A stretch of DNA of 64,000 nt from Streptomyces endocoffeicus (GCF_016741935.1 NZ_JAERRG010000015.1:62001-126000), one strand, 5' to 3'; numbered from the stretch's first letter, positions 43,939 to 55,502 are shown. Notes: generated from the letters alone by a model not told the origin. Numbers and translations: made by a program.

Positions 43939-45460
43939 GGCCGGGGGGAATCCCCTCGATCGCGGCGATCAGCTCCCGCTCCGCCCAGCCCGCCTCGTAC
44001 GCGGCGGTCATGAAGCCGCCCGCCATCACCAGCACCCGGTCGCAGGCCCGCAGATCCTCCGGCTGGTCGGAGACCAGCAGCACCGCCCGCCCCTGGGCCC
44101 GCGCCCGCAGCGCGACGTCCAGCAGAGCCCGCCGGGACCGGACGTCCACCCCGGCCGTCGGGTCGATCAGCACCAGCACCCGCGGATCCGTGGCCAGCGC
44201 GCGGGCCATGGCCACCTTCTGCTGATTGCCGCCGGACAGCGCGGTCACCGGCTGCGCCGGGCCCTCGGTGGTGATCTCCAGCTCGTCGATGGCGCGGCGG
44301 GCGAGGGCGTCCCGGACCGAGGGCCGGATCAGCCCGCCGGGCCCGAGCCGTCCGCTGACCGGCATGGTGATGTTCTCGGCCACCGACAGCTGGGGGACCA
44401 GCCCCTCGGTGTGCCGGTCGCGGGGCAGACAGCCCACCCCGGCGGCCAGCGCCGCCGGGACGCTGCCGGTCCGCAGCGGCCGGCCGAGGATCTCGATCCG
44501 CCCGCCGGTGGGCCGGTGCAGACCGGCCAGGGCGGCGCCGAGCTGATGACTGCCGGAGCCGGCCAGTCCGGCGAGGCCCACCACCTCCCCGGCCGCGAGG
44601 GTGAGGCTGACGTCGTGGAAGTACGGCCCGCTGAGCCGGTCGACCCGCACCGCCATCGGCCCCGGGGCGCCCGGCCGCGGCGGGGCGGGGGCGGCGGGGG
44701 CCGGGGCGCGGTACGGTTCGGCGGGTCCGCCCGTCATGGCCTCGATCAGCGCCCGGGTGGGGAGTTCGCCGACCGGCGCGGTGACGATCCGGCGGGCGTC
44801 CCGCAGGACGGTGACGGTACGGCAGACCTCGTAGATCTCGCCCAGCCGGTGCGAGATGTACAGGAAGGTGACCCCGGCGTCCTGGAGCCGCCGCATATGG
44901 CCGAACAGCCGTGCGGCGGCCCGGCCGTCGAGCTGGGCCGTGGGCTCGTCGAGGATGATGAAGCGGGTGCCGCGGGACAGCGCGCGGGCGATCTCCACCA
45001 GCTTGGCGTCCTCGACGCTCAGGACCCGCGCCACGGCGCTCTCGGGCACCGCCACGCCCCAGGTGTCCAGCAGGGCGCGGGCCTCCCGGCGCAGCCGCCG
45101 CCAACTGACCGGCAGCCCCCGGGAGGTGACCGGACGGCGGCCGAGGAACAGGTTCTCCGCGACCGTCAGTTCGCCGATGACCGTCGAGCGTTGGTGCACA
45201 CAGGCCACCCGGCGGTCCCACGCCGCCCGGTCGGCGGGGGCGGGGGCGGGCTCGCCGTCGTAGGCCACCGTCCCCGCGTCCGGCCGCTCGAGACCGGTGA
45301 GGATCGCGACCAGCGTGGACTTGCCCGCGCCGTTGCGGCCGACGAGGCCGTGCGAGGCGCCCGCCCGTACGGCGATCCCCGCGTCCCGCAGGGCCACCGT
45401 GGGCCCGTACCGCTTGGTGATCCCGCGCGCCTCGGCCAGCGGGGGCGGCTCCTCGGTCAT
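43931..45460 (-). CDS. Sugar ABC transporter ATPase with two nucleotide-binding domains (RbsA type)
   Basis: 509 residues; ATG 45460 overlaps the binding-protein stop (ATGA). The first domain has an intact Walker A (GRNGAGKST) and Walker B (FIILDEPTAQLD), but its signature is LSVEDAKLVEIARAL in place of the usual LSxGQxQ. The second has the degenerate Walker A GLAGSGSHQL and LIDPTAGVD, with Asp where the catalytic Glu normally stands, while its signature LSGGNQQKVAMARAL is intact. So one composite site is likely functional and the other impaired, as in RbsA relatives, but with an additional change in the N-terminal signature. Confidence 0.9.
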   Translation of the reverse strand: MTEEPPPLAEARGITKRYGPTVALRDAGIAVRAGASHGLVGRNGAGKSTLVAILTGLERPDAGTVAYDGEPAPAPADRAAWDRRVACVHQRSTVIGELTVAENLFLGRRPVTSRGLPVSWRRLRREARALLDTWGVAVPESAVARVLSVEDAKLVEIARALSRGTRFIILDEPTAQLDGRAAARLFGHMRRLQDAGVTFLYISHRLGEIYEVCRTVTVLRDARRIVTAPVGELPTRALIEAMTGGPAEPYRAPAPAAPAPPRPGAPGPMAVRVDRLSGPYFHDVSLTLAAGEVVGLAGLAGSGSHQLGAALAGLHRPTGGRIEILGRPLRTGSVPAALAAGVGCLPRDRHTEGLVPQLSVAENITMPVSGRLGPGGLIRPSVRDALARRAIDELEITTEGPAQPVTALSGGNQQKVAMARALATDPRVLVLIDPTAGVDVRSRRALLDVALRARAQGRAVLLVSDQPEDLRACDRVLVMAGGFMTAAYEAGWAERELIAAIEGIPPGHG

Positions 45461-46470
45461 GCCCGGTTGCCCCACAGGGAGCGGTCGTCGACATTGGCCC
45501 GGGTCACCAGCGGGGCGGGCAGCTGGTCCTCCAGATTGCCGCCGCGCAGCCGGACGATGGTGCTGCCGTGGCCGGTCGGCCCGGTCCGGAAGGGCTTCCC
45601 GGCCATGGCCCGCTTGATGTAGCGCATGGCGTAGCGGGCGTAGAGATCCACCGGCTGGGAGACGGTGGCGTCGATGAGGCCCTTACGGATCGCGTCCAGC
45701 TCCTGCGGGATCCCGTCGTTGGAGACGATGGCGATATGGCCGCGCCGGCCCACCGGGACCAGGGCGCGGTGGCGCTGGAGGGTGCGCAGGGTGGGCGCCA
45801 GATAGACGCCGCCGGCCTGGAGGTAGATGCCCTTGATGTCGGGGTGGGCGCTGTAGAGGGCCTCCAGACCGGCCGCCGCCTTCTCCGCCTGCCAGTCGGC
45901 CGCGATGTCCAGGATCTTGATGTCCGGGTAGTGCCGCGCCATGCAGCGGGTGAAGGCGGCCGTGCGGTCCCGGCCGTTGACCGAGGCCAGATCGCCCTCG
46001 ATCTGCACCACCGTGCCCCGCCGCACGGCGCGGCCGAGGCTGTGGCACGCCTTGACGCCGTACGCGCGGTTGTCGGCCCGGACCACGATGGCCACCCGGC
46101 CCCGGTCGGGGGCCACATCGACGGCGACCACCGGCACATGGGCGCGCCGGGCGGCGCTCAGCCCGGGGCCGATGGCGGCGGAGTCGATCGGGGAGACGAC
46201 CAGGCCCTTGACGTCCTGTGCCAGCAGATTGTCGATGTCGGTGATCTGTTTGCTCGGGTCGTTGTCGGAGTTGACCGTCGGCAGCGCCCGTACGCCCGCC
46301 TTCCTGGCCTGCTCCGGGATGGCGTCGTTGTACGCCTCCCAGAAGGGCGAGGTCAGCAGCGGCAGCACCACGCCGACCTCGCCCGAGCCCGCGCCCCCGC
46401 CGCAGCCCGCGGCGGCCGGGCCGCACAGCAGGAGCAGGGCCGCGGTGGCGGTGGTGAGGCGGTGGGGCAT
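45457..46470 (-). CDS. Sugar-binding lipoprotein of the ABC transporter
   Basis: 337 residues. A signal peptide with lipobox AAAGC (Cys23) precedes a periplasmic-binding-protein type 1 fold (VGVVLPLLTSPFWEAYNDAIPEQARKAG, LAQDVKGLVVSPIDSAAIGPGL, HIAIVSNDGIPQELDAIRKG) of the ribose/xylose class. It captures substrate outside the cell for the RbsA/RbsC-like partners. First gene of a minus-strand run that also includes the SpoIIE phosphatase and lnt. The divergent FadR-like gene lies 108 bp upstream. Confidence 0.92.
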   Translation of the reverse strand: MPHRLTTATAALLLLCGPAAAGCGGGAGSGEVGVVLPLLTSPFWEAYNDAIPEQARKAGVRALPTVNSDNDPSKQITDIDNLLAQDVKGLVVSPIDSAAIGPGLSAARRAHVPVVAVDVAPDRGRVAIVVRADNRAYGVKACHSLGRAVRRGTVVQIEGDLASVNGRDRTAAFTRCMARHYPDIKILDIAADWQAEKAAAGLEALYSAHPDIKGIYLQAGGVYLAPTLRTLQRHRALVPVGRRGHIAIVSNDGIPQELDAIRKGLIDATVSQPVDLYARYAMRYIKRAMAGKPFRTGPTGHGSTIVRLRGGNLEDQLPAPLVTRANVDDRSLWGNRA

Positions 46471-46542
46471 GGGGTCTCCGGCATTCGGGATGAATACCCC
46501 ATATCAACACAGAACGGGCGGCAGGGAGGGGAAAGCCGACCC

Positions 46543-46572
46543 TTGACAACCCTCCGGTGTACGCCTGAGGAT
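46543..46572 (+). promoter_or_regulatory. Promoter of the FadR-like regulator; probable leaderless transcript
   Basis: -35 TTGACA (46543-46548), an 18-bp spacer and -10 GAGGAT (46567-46572). The GTG at 46579 is six bases past the -10, so the mRNA probably starts at the start codon. Confidence 0.55.
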
Positions 46573-46578
46573 CGCGGC

Positions 46579-47334
46579 GTGAACTTGTCAGACAGCCAGA
46601 CAGGTGGTTCCGGATTCGCCTCCCCTCGTCGCATCAGCGCGATGGAAGCGGTTCTCACCCACCTCCGGGAAGCGATCGAGCGCGGCGATTACGCGGTGGG
46701 GGACAAACTCCCCTCCGAGGCCGAGCTCTGCCGTCGCCTGGAGGTGAGCCGGCCGGTGCTCCGCGAGGCCCTCAGGGCCCTGCAGACCATGGGGCTGACC
46801 GCCTCGCGCACCGGCAAGGGCACCTTCGTCATCTCCAGCGGTCCGGTGGAGGACCCCACCTTCGGCGACTACGCCGCGAGCGACCTGCTGGAGGTGCGCC
46901 GGCACATCGAGATCCCGGTGGCGGGCTACGCGGCCCTGCGCCGCTCCGCCGAGGACCTCGACCACCTGTCCCATCTGCTGGAGCGGATGGAGCGGGAGAC
47001 CGACACCACCGCATGGGTGGCGATGGACACGCTGTTCCATCTCGCCGTCGCCCAGGCGGCCCAGAACCCGGTCTTCCGGCGGGTCATCGAGGAGATCCGC
47101 GATGCCCTGGCCCGGCAGTCGGCATTTCTCAACGAACTCGGCGGCCGCCGCGAGCAGTCGAACCGGGAGCACCGGGCGATCGTCGAGGCGCTCGCCGACG
47201 GGTCCGAACACGACGCGGTGGAGGCCATGTCCCACCACCTCGAACGCGTGGAGACCACCCTGACCTCCATCGTGCGGCCCGCTGCGGCGGACAGCCGGAC
47301 GACAGCACCGACGGAAGGCGGACAGCAGGCGTGA
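46579..47334 (+). CDS. FadR/GntR-family regulator of the asparagine module
   Basis: 251 residues. The winged helix is AMEAVLTHLREAIERGDYAVGDKLPSEAELCRRLEVSRPVLREALRALQTMGLTASRTGKGTFV (about residues 21-84), split here for description, followed by an FCD ligand domain (about 105-235) with metal-binding histidines in LFHLAVAQAAQNP and NREHRAIVEAL. GTG 46579 is close to the -10 box; ATG 46642 is a less likely start. The stop overlaps the permease start (GTGA). It probably senses aspartate, asparagine or fumarate; the ligand is inferred from the operon. Confidence 0.88.
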   Translation: MNLSDSQTGGSGFASPRRISAMEAVLTHLREAIERGDYAVGDKLPSEAELCRRLEVSRPVLREALRALQTMGLTASRTGKGTFVISSGPVEDPTFGDYAASDLLEVRRHIEIPVAGYAALRRSAEDLDHLSHLLERMERETDTTAWVAMDTLFHLAVAQAAQNPVFRRVIEEIRDALARQSAFLNELGGRREQSNREHRAIVEALADGSEHDAVEAMSHHLERVETTLTSIVRPAAADSRTTAPTEGGQQA

Positions 47335-48770
47335 GCGAGCAGTCCCTCCGGCAAGAAGACCGCCCACAGCACCAGGCCGGGAGCCCCGCGCATGTGGACG
47401 CGGGCGACGCCGGCTACAGCAAGTCCCTCAAGGCCCGGCACGTCAACATGATCGCCATCGGCGGCGCCATCGGCACCGGCCTCTTCCTCGGCGCCGGCGG
47501 GCGGCTCAAGGACGCCGGGCCGTCGCTGGCCCTGGCGTACGCGGTCTGCGGCGTCTTCGCCTTCCTGGTCGTACGCGCTCTGGGCGAGCTGGTGCTGCAC
47601 CGGCCCTCCTCCGGCGCGTTCGTCTCCTACGCCCGTGAGTTCCTCGGCGAGAAGGGTGCCTTCGTCGCGGGCTGGATGTACTTCCTGAACTGGGCCACCA
47701 CCGGGATCGCCGACATCACGGCCGTGGCGACGTACACCCACTACTGGGGGATGTTCACCGAGATCCCGCAGTGGGTGATCGCCCTGATCGCGCTCGCCGT
47801 GGTGCTCACGGTCAATCTGATCTCGGTCAAGATCTTCGGTGAGCTGGAGTTCTGGTTCGCGATCATCAAGGTCGGCGCGCTCGTCGCCTTCATGGCGATC
47901 GGCATCTTCCTGCTGGTCACCCGCGAGCAGGTGGCCGGTGGCAGCACCGGCCCCAGCCTGATCACCGAGCACGGCGGCGTCTTCCCGCACGGTGTGCTGC
48001 CGATGCTGCTGGTCATCCAGGGCGTCGTCTTCGCCTACGCCTCCGTGGAACTGGTCGGCGTGGCCGCGGGCGAGACCGAGAACCCCGAGAAGATCATGCC
48101 CAAGGCGATCAACTCCATCATGTGGCGGGTGGCCCTGTTCTACGTCGGCTCCGTGGTGCTGCTCTCGATGCTGCTGCCCTCCGGCTCCTACTCGGGCGAC
48201 GAGAGCCCGTTCGTCACCGTGCTGTCCAAGATCGGCGTCCCGGCGGCCGGCGGTGTGATGAACCTCGTCGTGCTCACCGCCGCGATGTCCAGCCTCAACT
48301 CCGGGCTGTACTCCACCGGCCGGATCCTGCGCTCGATGGCGATGTCCGGCTCCGCGCCCAAGTTCACCGGCGCCATGAGCCGCACCCATGTGCCCTACGG
48401 AGGCATCCTGCTCACCTCCTTCTTCTGCGTGCTGGGCGTGGGCCTGAACTATGTGGTGCCGAGCGAGGCCTTCGAGATCGTGCTCAACTTCGCCGCGATC
48501 GGGATCCTCTCGACCTGGGCCGTGATCATGCTCTGTCATCTGCTGTTCTGGCGGCGCGCCCAGGCCGGCCAGGTCAGCCGTCCCGGCTACCAACTCCCCG
48601 GCTCCCCGTACACCGAGATCGTCACCCTGGGCTTCCTCGCCTCCGTCCTCGTCCTGATGTGGGCGGACGGCGGCCCCAGCCGACTGACCGTCATGGCGCT
48701 TCCGGCGATCGTGGCGGCGCTGGTCATCGGCTGGTACGTGGCCCGCAGCCGGATGAAGGACCCCTCGTGA
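47331..48770 (+). CDS. ansP: Amino-acid permease, L-asparagine permease type
   Basis: 479 residues of the APC family with about twelve helices. HVNMIAIGGAIGTGLFLGAG in helix 1, GAFVSYAREFLGEKGAFVAGW and VELVGVAAGETENPEK are characteristic of the AnsP/GabP/CycA group. GTG 47331 overlaps the regulator stop by four bases. Position between a regulator and the asparaginase and aspartase genes supports asparagine as substrate. The charged N-terminal 40 residues are a cytoplasmic tail. Confidence 0.9.
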   Translation: MSEQSLRQEDRPQHQAGSPAHVDAGDAGYSKSLKARHVNMIAIGGAIGTGLFLGAGGRLKDAGPSLALAYAVCGVFAFLVVRALGELVLHRPSSGAFVSYAREFLGEKGAFVAGWMYFLNWATTGIADITAVATYTHYWGMFTEIPQWVIALIALAVVLTVNLISVKIFGELEFWFAIIKVGALVAFMAIGIFLLVTREQVAGGSTGPSLITEHGGVFPHGVLPMLLVIQGVVFAYASVELVGVAAGETENPEKIMPKAINSIMWRVALFYVGSVVLLSMLLPSGSYSGDESPFVTVLSKIGVPAAGGVMNLVVLTAAMSSLNSGLYSTGRILRSMAMSGSAPKFTGAMSRTHVPYGGILLTSFFCVLGVGLNYVVPSEAFEIVLNFAAIGILSTWAVIMLCHLLFWRRAQAGQVSRPGYQLPGSPYTEIVTLGFLASVLVLMWADGGPSRLTVMALPAIVAALVIGWYVARSRMKDPS

Positions 48771-48857
48771 GCGCATACTGAGGAATCGTTTCTCCTGCGC
48801 GGCCGTACCACCCCGGACGCCCTCTCCCTCCACCACCACCCGGAGGAATCCCACCCC

Positions 48858-49922
48858 GTGAACACCCTCGACCACGAGAGCACCACCATGAACACCCCCC
48901 TCGGACGGACCGACGACGCGACCCGCCGTACCCCGGCCGAGCCCCCCGCCGTCCGTGCACCCCGCCATGTGCCGCTCGCCCATGTGGTGCGCGGCGGGGC
49001 CATCGAGGGCGTCCACCACGGCTCGGTCGTCGTCCTGGCAGCCGACGGCCGGGTCGCCTTCCAGGCCGGCGACATCGACGTGGCCTTCTACCCGCGCTCC
49101 GCGCTCAAGCCCGTCCAGGCCGTCGGCCTGCTGCGGGCCGGGCTGCCGCTGGACGGGGAGCTGCTGTCGCTCACCGCCGCCAGCCACTCCGGCCAGCCGC
49201 GCCATCTGGACGGCGCCCGCCGCATCCTCGACCGGGCCGGGCTCACCGAGACCGACCTCGGCAACACCCCGGACCTGCCGTACGGCGCCGCCGAACGCGA
49301 CGCCTGGCTGCGCGACGGCGGCGAGCCCACCCGGCTCGCCCAGAACTGCTCCGGCAAGCACGCCGCGATGCTGCTCACCGCCCAGCTGCGCGGCTGGCCG
49401 CTGGAGGACTATCTCGACCCGGCCCATCCGCTGCAGCGGCTGATCGCCGAGACGGTCGAGGACCTCACCGGGCAGGGCATCGCCCGGGTCTCGGTCGACG
49501 GCTGCGGCGCACCGCTGTTCTCCGTCTCCCTGCGCGGGCTCGCGACGGCGGCCGCCCGGATCGCCTCCGGCGCCATGGACACCCCCGAGGGGCGGGTGGC
49601 GGCCGCGCTGCGCGCCCACCCGGACATGGCGTCCGGCACCGACCGGGACGTGGCCCGGCTGATGCGCGCCGTACCGGGCCTGATCGCCAAGGACGGCTTC
49701 GAAGGCGTGCAGATCGCCGCGCTGCCCGACGGCCGGGCCGTCGCCGTGAAGATCGCCGACGGTGCGGACCGCGCCCGGATGCCGGTGACCGCCGCGGCCC
49801 TCGCCCACTGCGGGATCGACCCCGGTGTCCTCGCCGAGTTCGCCACCACGCCGGTGTACGGCGGCGGGGCCGCCGTCGGCGGTGTGCACCCCACCGACGT
49901 CCTGGCCCCGCCCGCCGCCTGA
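48858..49922 (+). CDS. Asparaginase (AnsA/asparaginase II-like, Rhizobium etli type)
   Basis: Hydrolyses L-asparagine to aspartate and ammonia. 354 residues from GTG 48858, 10 bases after GGAGGA; ATG 48888 is an alternative. The fold belongs to the serine-lysine, beta-lactamase-like asparaginase family, not to AnsB: YPRSALKPVQ carries the Ser-x2-Lys pair, and CSGKHAAML and VDGCGAPLFSVSL the conserved cysteines. There is no signal peptide, so it acts in the cytoplasm on imported asparagine. 87 bp after the permease. Confidence 0.88.
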   Translation: MNTLDHESTTMNTPLGRTDDATRRTPAEPPAVRAPRHVPLAHVVRGGAIEGVHHGSVVVLAADGRVAFQAGDIDVAFYPRSALKPVQAVGLLRAGLPLDGELLSLTAASHSGQPRHLDGARRILDRAGLTETDLGNTPDLPYGAAERDAWLRDGGEPTRLAQNCSGKHAAMLLTAQLRGWPLEDYLDPAHPLQRLIAETVEDLTGQGIARVSVDGCGAPLFSVSLRGLATAAARIASGAMDTPEGRVAAALRAHPDMASGTDRDVARLMRAVPGLIAKDGFEGVQIAALPDGRAVAVKIADGADRARMPVTAAALAHCGIDPGVLAEFATTPVYGGGAAVGGVHPTDVLAPPAA

Positions 49923-49963
49923 CCCCGCCCACCCTCACCAGGAACCGAGGAAGACCGCACACC

Positions 49964-51361
<1,398 letters not shown>

Positions 51362-51379
<18 letters not shown>

Positions 51380-52663
51380 TCGGACCACTCCCGGGGCCGA
51401 GCTGTGGGGGAGCAGTTCGGTGGGGTGGTCCGGGGTCGCCACGTCGATGCGGACGCTGTCGGCTATGCGGTAGGGGCGGTGCGCCAGCACCGCCCCCACA
51501 CGTCCGCGCAGCCGGGACATCGCGGCCCGTACGGTGACCGTCCGCGTCGGGTCCCCGAACAGGTCCTGGGCCAGCTGGGCCGCCGTGCGCCCCTCGGGGT
51601 GCGCGGCGAGCACCAGCAGCACCTCGGCCTGGCGGGCGCTGAGCTCATGGGTCCAGGTGCCCGAGGGGCCCGAGAAGGTCAGGGACCAGCGGTGCGGATG
51701 GCGTACGTCCAGCAGCAGATCGCCCCAGCCGGCCGGACCGCCCCCCTCGGAGGTGTCGCCGTCCAGCACCCGCAGCAGATGACCGCCGGGCAGCGGCTCC
51801 ACCGCGCACGCGCCGAGCGCCGGGAGCCACACCGGCCCGTCGTACGGCGCCTTCGGCAGCGACAGCCGGCGCTCGCGCGGGGTCACCCCGGTGACCCCGG
51901 CGATCCAGCCGTCCTGGTCGACCACGACGGCCTTGCCGTGGATCCGTGCCAGCAGCGGCGCGGCGACCGCGCGCAGGCCCTCCAGCTCCCGGCTGTGGGC
52001 GAGGCGCAGTTCGCCCTCGGCCCACCGGGCGGTCGCGGTGACCAGGGAGAGCACCGTCGGATGGGCGGTCCCGGCGGGGCCGCTGACGTCGATGACGCCC
52101 AGCAGCCGTCCGTCGCGCGGGTCGTGGACCGGGGCGGCGGCGCAGCTCCAGGTGTGGAAGGCGCTCACGAAGTGCTCCGCCGAATGCACCCTCACGGGGG
52201 ACTTCACGGCGAGCGCGGTGCCGATTCCGCTGGTCCCGGCGACGTCCTCGGCCCAGTGCGAACCCTCCACGAGCGCGATGCCGTCGGCCTGCCGACGCAC
52301 CCCCCGATGGCCGTCGATCCACAGGATCCGGCCCTCCGCATCGGCGATGATCATGATGTGCGCGGCCGCCTCCGCCGCCTCCAGCAGCCCGTTCTGCAGG
52401 GTGGGCAGCACCTCGGCCAGCCGGGTCTGCCGCCTCCGGCGCTCCAGCTCGTCCAGGCTCAGCGGCCGTGGCGCGCGGCCGTGGTCCGGGTCGAGGCCCA
52501 GGCGCAGCATCCGGTCCCAGGAGGCGCCGATCACCGGGCGGGCGGGCAGCGGAAGCCGTCCCCGGCTCAGCGCCGCCTCGCGGATCACCGCCATGAGACG
52601 GGCCGATTCGGCGGGGCTCAGCGCGGCCAGGGGACCGGCGTCGCGTGGGTGCTGGGTACGCAT
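51362..52663 (-). CDS. GAF-domain transcriptional regulator
   Basis: 433 residues. A GAF-like sensory domain lies at about 70-235 (HIMIIADAEGRILWIDG, WAEDVAGTSGIGTALAVKSPVRVHSAEHFVSAFHTWSCAAAPVHDP), like the N-terminal part of acetoin-type activators (AcoR). The AAA+ domain of those proteins is absent. The C-terminus is instead a winged helix (ELSARQAEVLLVLAAHPEGRTAAQLAQDLFG, then TVRAAMSRLRGRVG). The effector is unknown. It is convergent with aspA; aldehyde dehydrogenase genes, frequent partners elsewhere, are not seen here. Confidence 0.85.
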
Positions 52664-52800
52664 GGATGGCAGCCTTCAGCCTCTGCTGAGCGGGGCTTCG
52701 TTGCTCCGCGATTGTAGTGAAGAGGCGCGGCGGGGGCTGCGGTCGTGAAGCGGGGGAGAGGCGACCACGACGATGCGAGCGGCCCTTCGGGCCATGGCTC

Positions 52801-55269
52801 CTACAGGGCGGGCCCGGCCAGTTCGGCCCAGATGGTCTTGCCCGTGGCGGTCTGCCGGGTGCCCCAGCTCTCGGTCAGCTGGGCCACCAGCAGCAGTCCG
52901 CGGCCGCCCTCGTCGAAGGCGCGGGCGCGGCGCGGATGCGGTGCGGTGGCGCTGCCGTCGGAGACCTCGCAGATCAGGGCCCGGTCATGGATCAGCCGCA
53001 GCCTGATGGGCGGGGCGGCGTGCCGGATGGCGTTGGTGACCAGCTCGCCGACCACGACCTCCATGGTGAAGCCGGCCTCCTCGAAGCCCCACGCGGCCAG
53101 CCGCTCGGCGGCCTCCCGGCGGGCCCGGGCCACCACGGCCGGGTCGTCCGGCAGCTCCCAGGTGGCCACGCTGTCCGCGTCCAGCCCCCGGGTGCGGGCC
53201 AGGAGCAGGGCGATGTCGTCGGTGGGGTGGCCCGGCAGCAGCTCGGCCAGCACCGCCTGGCACAGGCCGTCCAGGGAGGCGGCGGGCCGGGCGAGGGTGA
53301 GGCGCAGAGTGTCGATCGCCTTGTCGACGTCCCTTCCGCGGGACTCGATCAGCCCGTCGGTGTAGAGGGCCAGCAGGCTGCCCTCCGGCAGTTCGAGCTC
53401 GACCGTCTCGAACGGCAGGCTCCCCAGCCCCAGCGGTGGCCCGCTGGGCAGGTCGAGAAGGGTGGCGGTGCCGTCGGGCGTCACCAGCACGGGCGGCGGA
53501 TGCCCGGCCCGCGCCAGTGAGCAGCGGCGGGAGACCGGGTCGTAGACCGCGTACAGACAGGTGGCGCCGACCTGGGCGTTGGTCACCCCCACCGCCTCTG
53601 CCGCGCCCGCGCCACCGCTGTCGTTCTCCGTCTCGTCCGACAGATGGTTGATCAGATCGTCCAGATGGGTGAGCAGCTCATCGGGGGCCAGATCGACGTC
53701 GGCGAGGGTGCGCACCGCCGTCCGCAGCCGCCCCATCGCCGCCGACGCCCGTACGCCATGGCCCACCACATCGCCGACGACCAGGGCGACCCGCGCGCCC
53801 GACAGCCGGATGACGTCGAACCAGTCGCCGCCCACCCCGGACCGGGAGTCGGCCGGACGATAGCCGGAGGCGACCTCCACGGCGGCGCTCGGGGGCAGGG
53901 TGCGCGGCAGCAGACTGCGCTGCAGGGCCAGCGCGGTGTGCCGCTCGTGGGTGTACCGCCGGGCGTTGTCGACGCAGACGGCGGCCCTGGCCGTCATCTC
54001 CTCGGCGAGCAGCAGATCGTCCTGCTCGAACGGCTCGGGGCGGCGGTGCCGGGAGAAGGTGGCCACGCCGAGGGTGGTGCCGCGGGCCCGCAGCGGAACG
54101 GCCATCGTCGAATGGAGCCCGAACCGGTGGATCATGGCGGCCCGCTCCGGGGCCTCGTCGGCCCACCGGGCGACGGCGGGGTCGGTGACCCGGTTCAGCA
54201 TCGCCCGCTCGGCCTTCAGACACTCGGCCGCGGGGGAGAACTCGGGGTAGGCCGCCACCTGCCCCGGCTCCAGTACGGCCTCCGGGCAGCCCGTGAAGAC
54301 CGACCGGCAGGCGACCCGGCGCAGCAGCACATGGCCGCCCGGCGGGCCGGGGCGCGGTTCGCCGCCGTCGTGCACCGCGGGCAGCAGATCGACCGTGACG
54401 AAGTCGGCGAGCTCCGGGACGGCCACATCGGCCAGCTCCTGTGCGGTCCGGTCGATGTCCAGGGTGCTGCCGATCCGCACGCTGGCCTCGTTGAGCAGTG
54501 TCAGCCGCTGCCGGGCGGTCAGCTGGGCGGTGGTGTCGTGAGCGGACAGCATCACGGCCGCCGCCCGGCCCTCGTCGTCCAGCAGCGGGGCGACGACGGC
54601 GGACCAGGCGAGCGGGCGGGGGTGGCCGGGCATGGGCGCGGCCAGCTCCAGCCGCTGCCCCTCGCCCGTCTCCAGCGCCCGCCGCATCGTCCGCTCGGCC
54701 GACTCGGCTTCGGGGCCGGGCAGGATCTCCGGGATCCGCAGCCCCCGCATCTCCTGCTGCGCCAGGCCCATCACCCGCTCCAGGTCGCGGTTGGCCCAGC
54801 GCAGCCGCAGCCCGGTGTCGTAGACCGCCATCGTGCAGGGGCCATCGAGGAAGGAGCGCCGCATCAACTCCTCGTCCCGGGCGGCGTCCCCGGCGCGCGG
54901 TACGGCGGAGACGATCAGCCACTCGGGGGCCCCGGCGGACGAGGTGCGGCGGTGCGCCAGCAGCCCCAGCTCCACGGTGGAGCCATCGCGGCGCAGCAGG
55001 GTGACCCGCCCGTTCAGCCGGGCGGGCGGGGAGGGGGAGCGCAGCGCGGCCGGCACGTCCGCGCGGGCGGGCGAGGAGTCGTGGAGCAGCTCGGCCGCGG
55101 GCCTGCCCACGATCTCGGCGGGGCGGTAGCCGAGCAGCCCGCGGGCCGCCTCGTTCCACCGGGTGACGATGCCGTGCTCGTCGACCGTGGCCTTGGCGGT
55201 GGCCCCCTCGCCGAGGAGATCGCCCGACCGGACGGACCACTCGTCCCGCGGGGTGTCCGGTCGCGTCAT
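52801..55269 (-). CDS. PAS-PAS-GAF-SpoIIE phosphatase with HATPase domain (second copy)
   Basis: 822 residues, same architecture as the protein at 40422-42893: PAS (about 20-125), PAS (135-255), GAF (265-440), SpoIIE phosphatase (LQRSLLPRTL, GGDWFDVIRLSGARVALVVG, GHGVRASAAMG, LYTDGLIES) and HATPase (ELVTNAIRHAAPPIRLRLI, DEGGRGLLLVAQL). A short insertion rich in Gly/Asp (ENDSGGAGAAEA) in the phosphatase domain distinguishes it. It stands alone between a GAF regulator and a lipoprotein gene, so it probably joins the same partner-switching network rather than a local operon. Confidence 0.93.
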   Translation of the reverse strand: MTRPDTPRDEWSVRSGDLLGEGATAKATVDEHGIVTRWNEAARGLLGYRPAEIVGRPAAELLHDSSPARADVPAALRSPSPPARLNGRVTLLRRDGSTVELGLLAHRRTSSAGAPEWLIVSAVPRAGDAARDEELMRRSFLDGPCTMAVYDTGLRLRWANRDLERVMGLAQQEMRGLRIPEILPGPEAESAERTMRRALETGEGQRLELAAPMPGHPRPLAWSAVVAPLLDDEGRAAAVMLSAHDTTAQLTARQRLTLLNEASVRIGSTLDIDRTAQELADVAVPELADFVTVDLLPAVHDGGEPRPGPPGGHVLLRRVACRSVFTGCPEAVLEPGQVAAYPEFSPAAECLKAERAMLNRVTDPAVARWADEAPERAAMIHRFGLHSTMAVPLRARGTTLGVATFSRHRRPEPFEQDDLLLAEEMTARAAVCVDNARRYTHERHTALALQRSLLPRTLPPSAAVEVASGYRPADSRSGVGGDWFDVIRLSGARVALVVGDVVGHGVRASAAMGRLRTAVRTLADVDLAPDELLTHLDDLINHLSDETENDSGGAGAAEAVGVTNAQVGATCLYAVYDPVSRRCSLARAGHPPPVLVTPDGTATLLDLPSGPPLGLGSLPFETVELELPEGSLLALYTDGLIESRGRDVDKAIDTLRLTLARPAASLDGLCQAVLAELLPGHPTDDIALLLARTRGLDADSVATWELPDDPAVVARARREAAERLAAWGFEEAGFTMEVVVGELVTNAIRHAAPPIRLRLIHDRALICEVSDGSATAPHPRRARAFDEGGRGLLLVAQLTESWGTRQTATGKTIWAELAGPAL

Positions 55270-55502
55270 GCCGTCATCTCACCTTTGCCCCGGTCTTCCG
55301 CCGTGGGCGAGGTGCCGGCTCCACCGTGGCGCCCTTGGCGGAGAGTGAACCAATGGTCGCGTCTTCAAGTATGCCCACGGTGAGAGGGGTCGGCACATGG
55401 GGCGTGGCCCGCGCATGATGGCCGGGAGCCGGCTGTCACTCGCTGCTGGTACTGTCCCGGATCACAGCGAAACGAACAGAAGTTCTGCAAGGGGTGGGGT
55501 TT

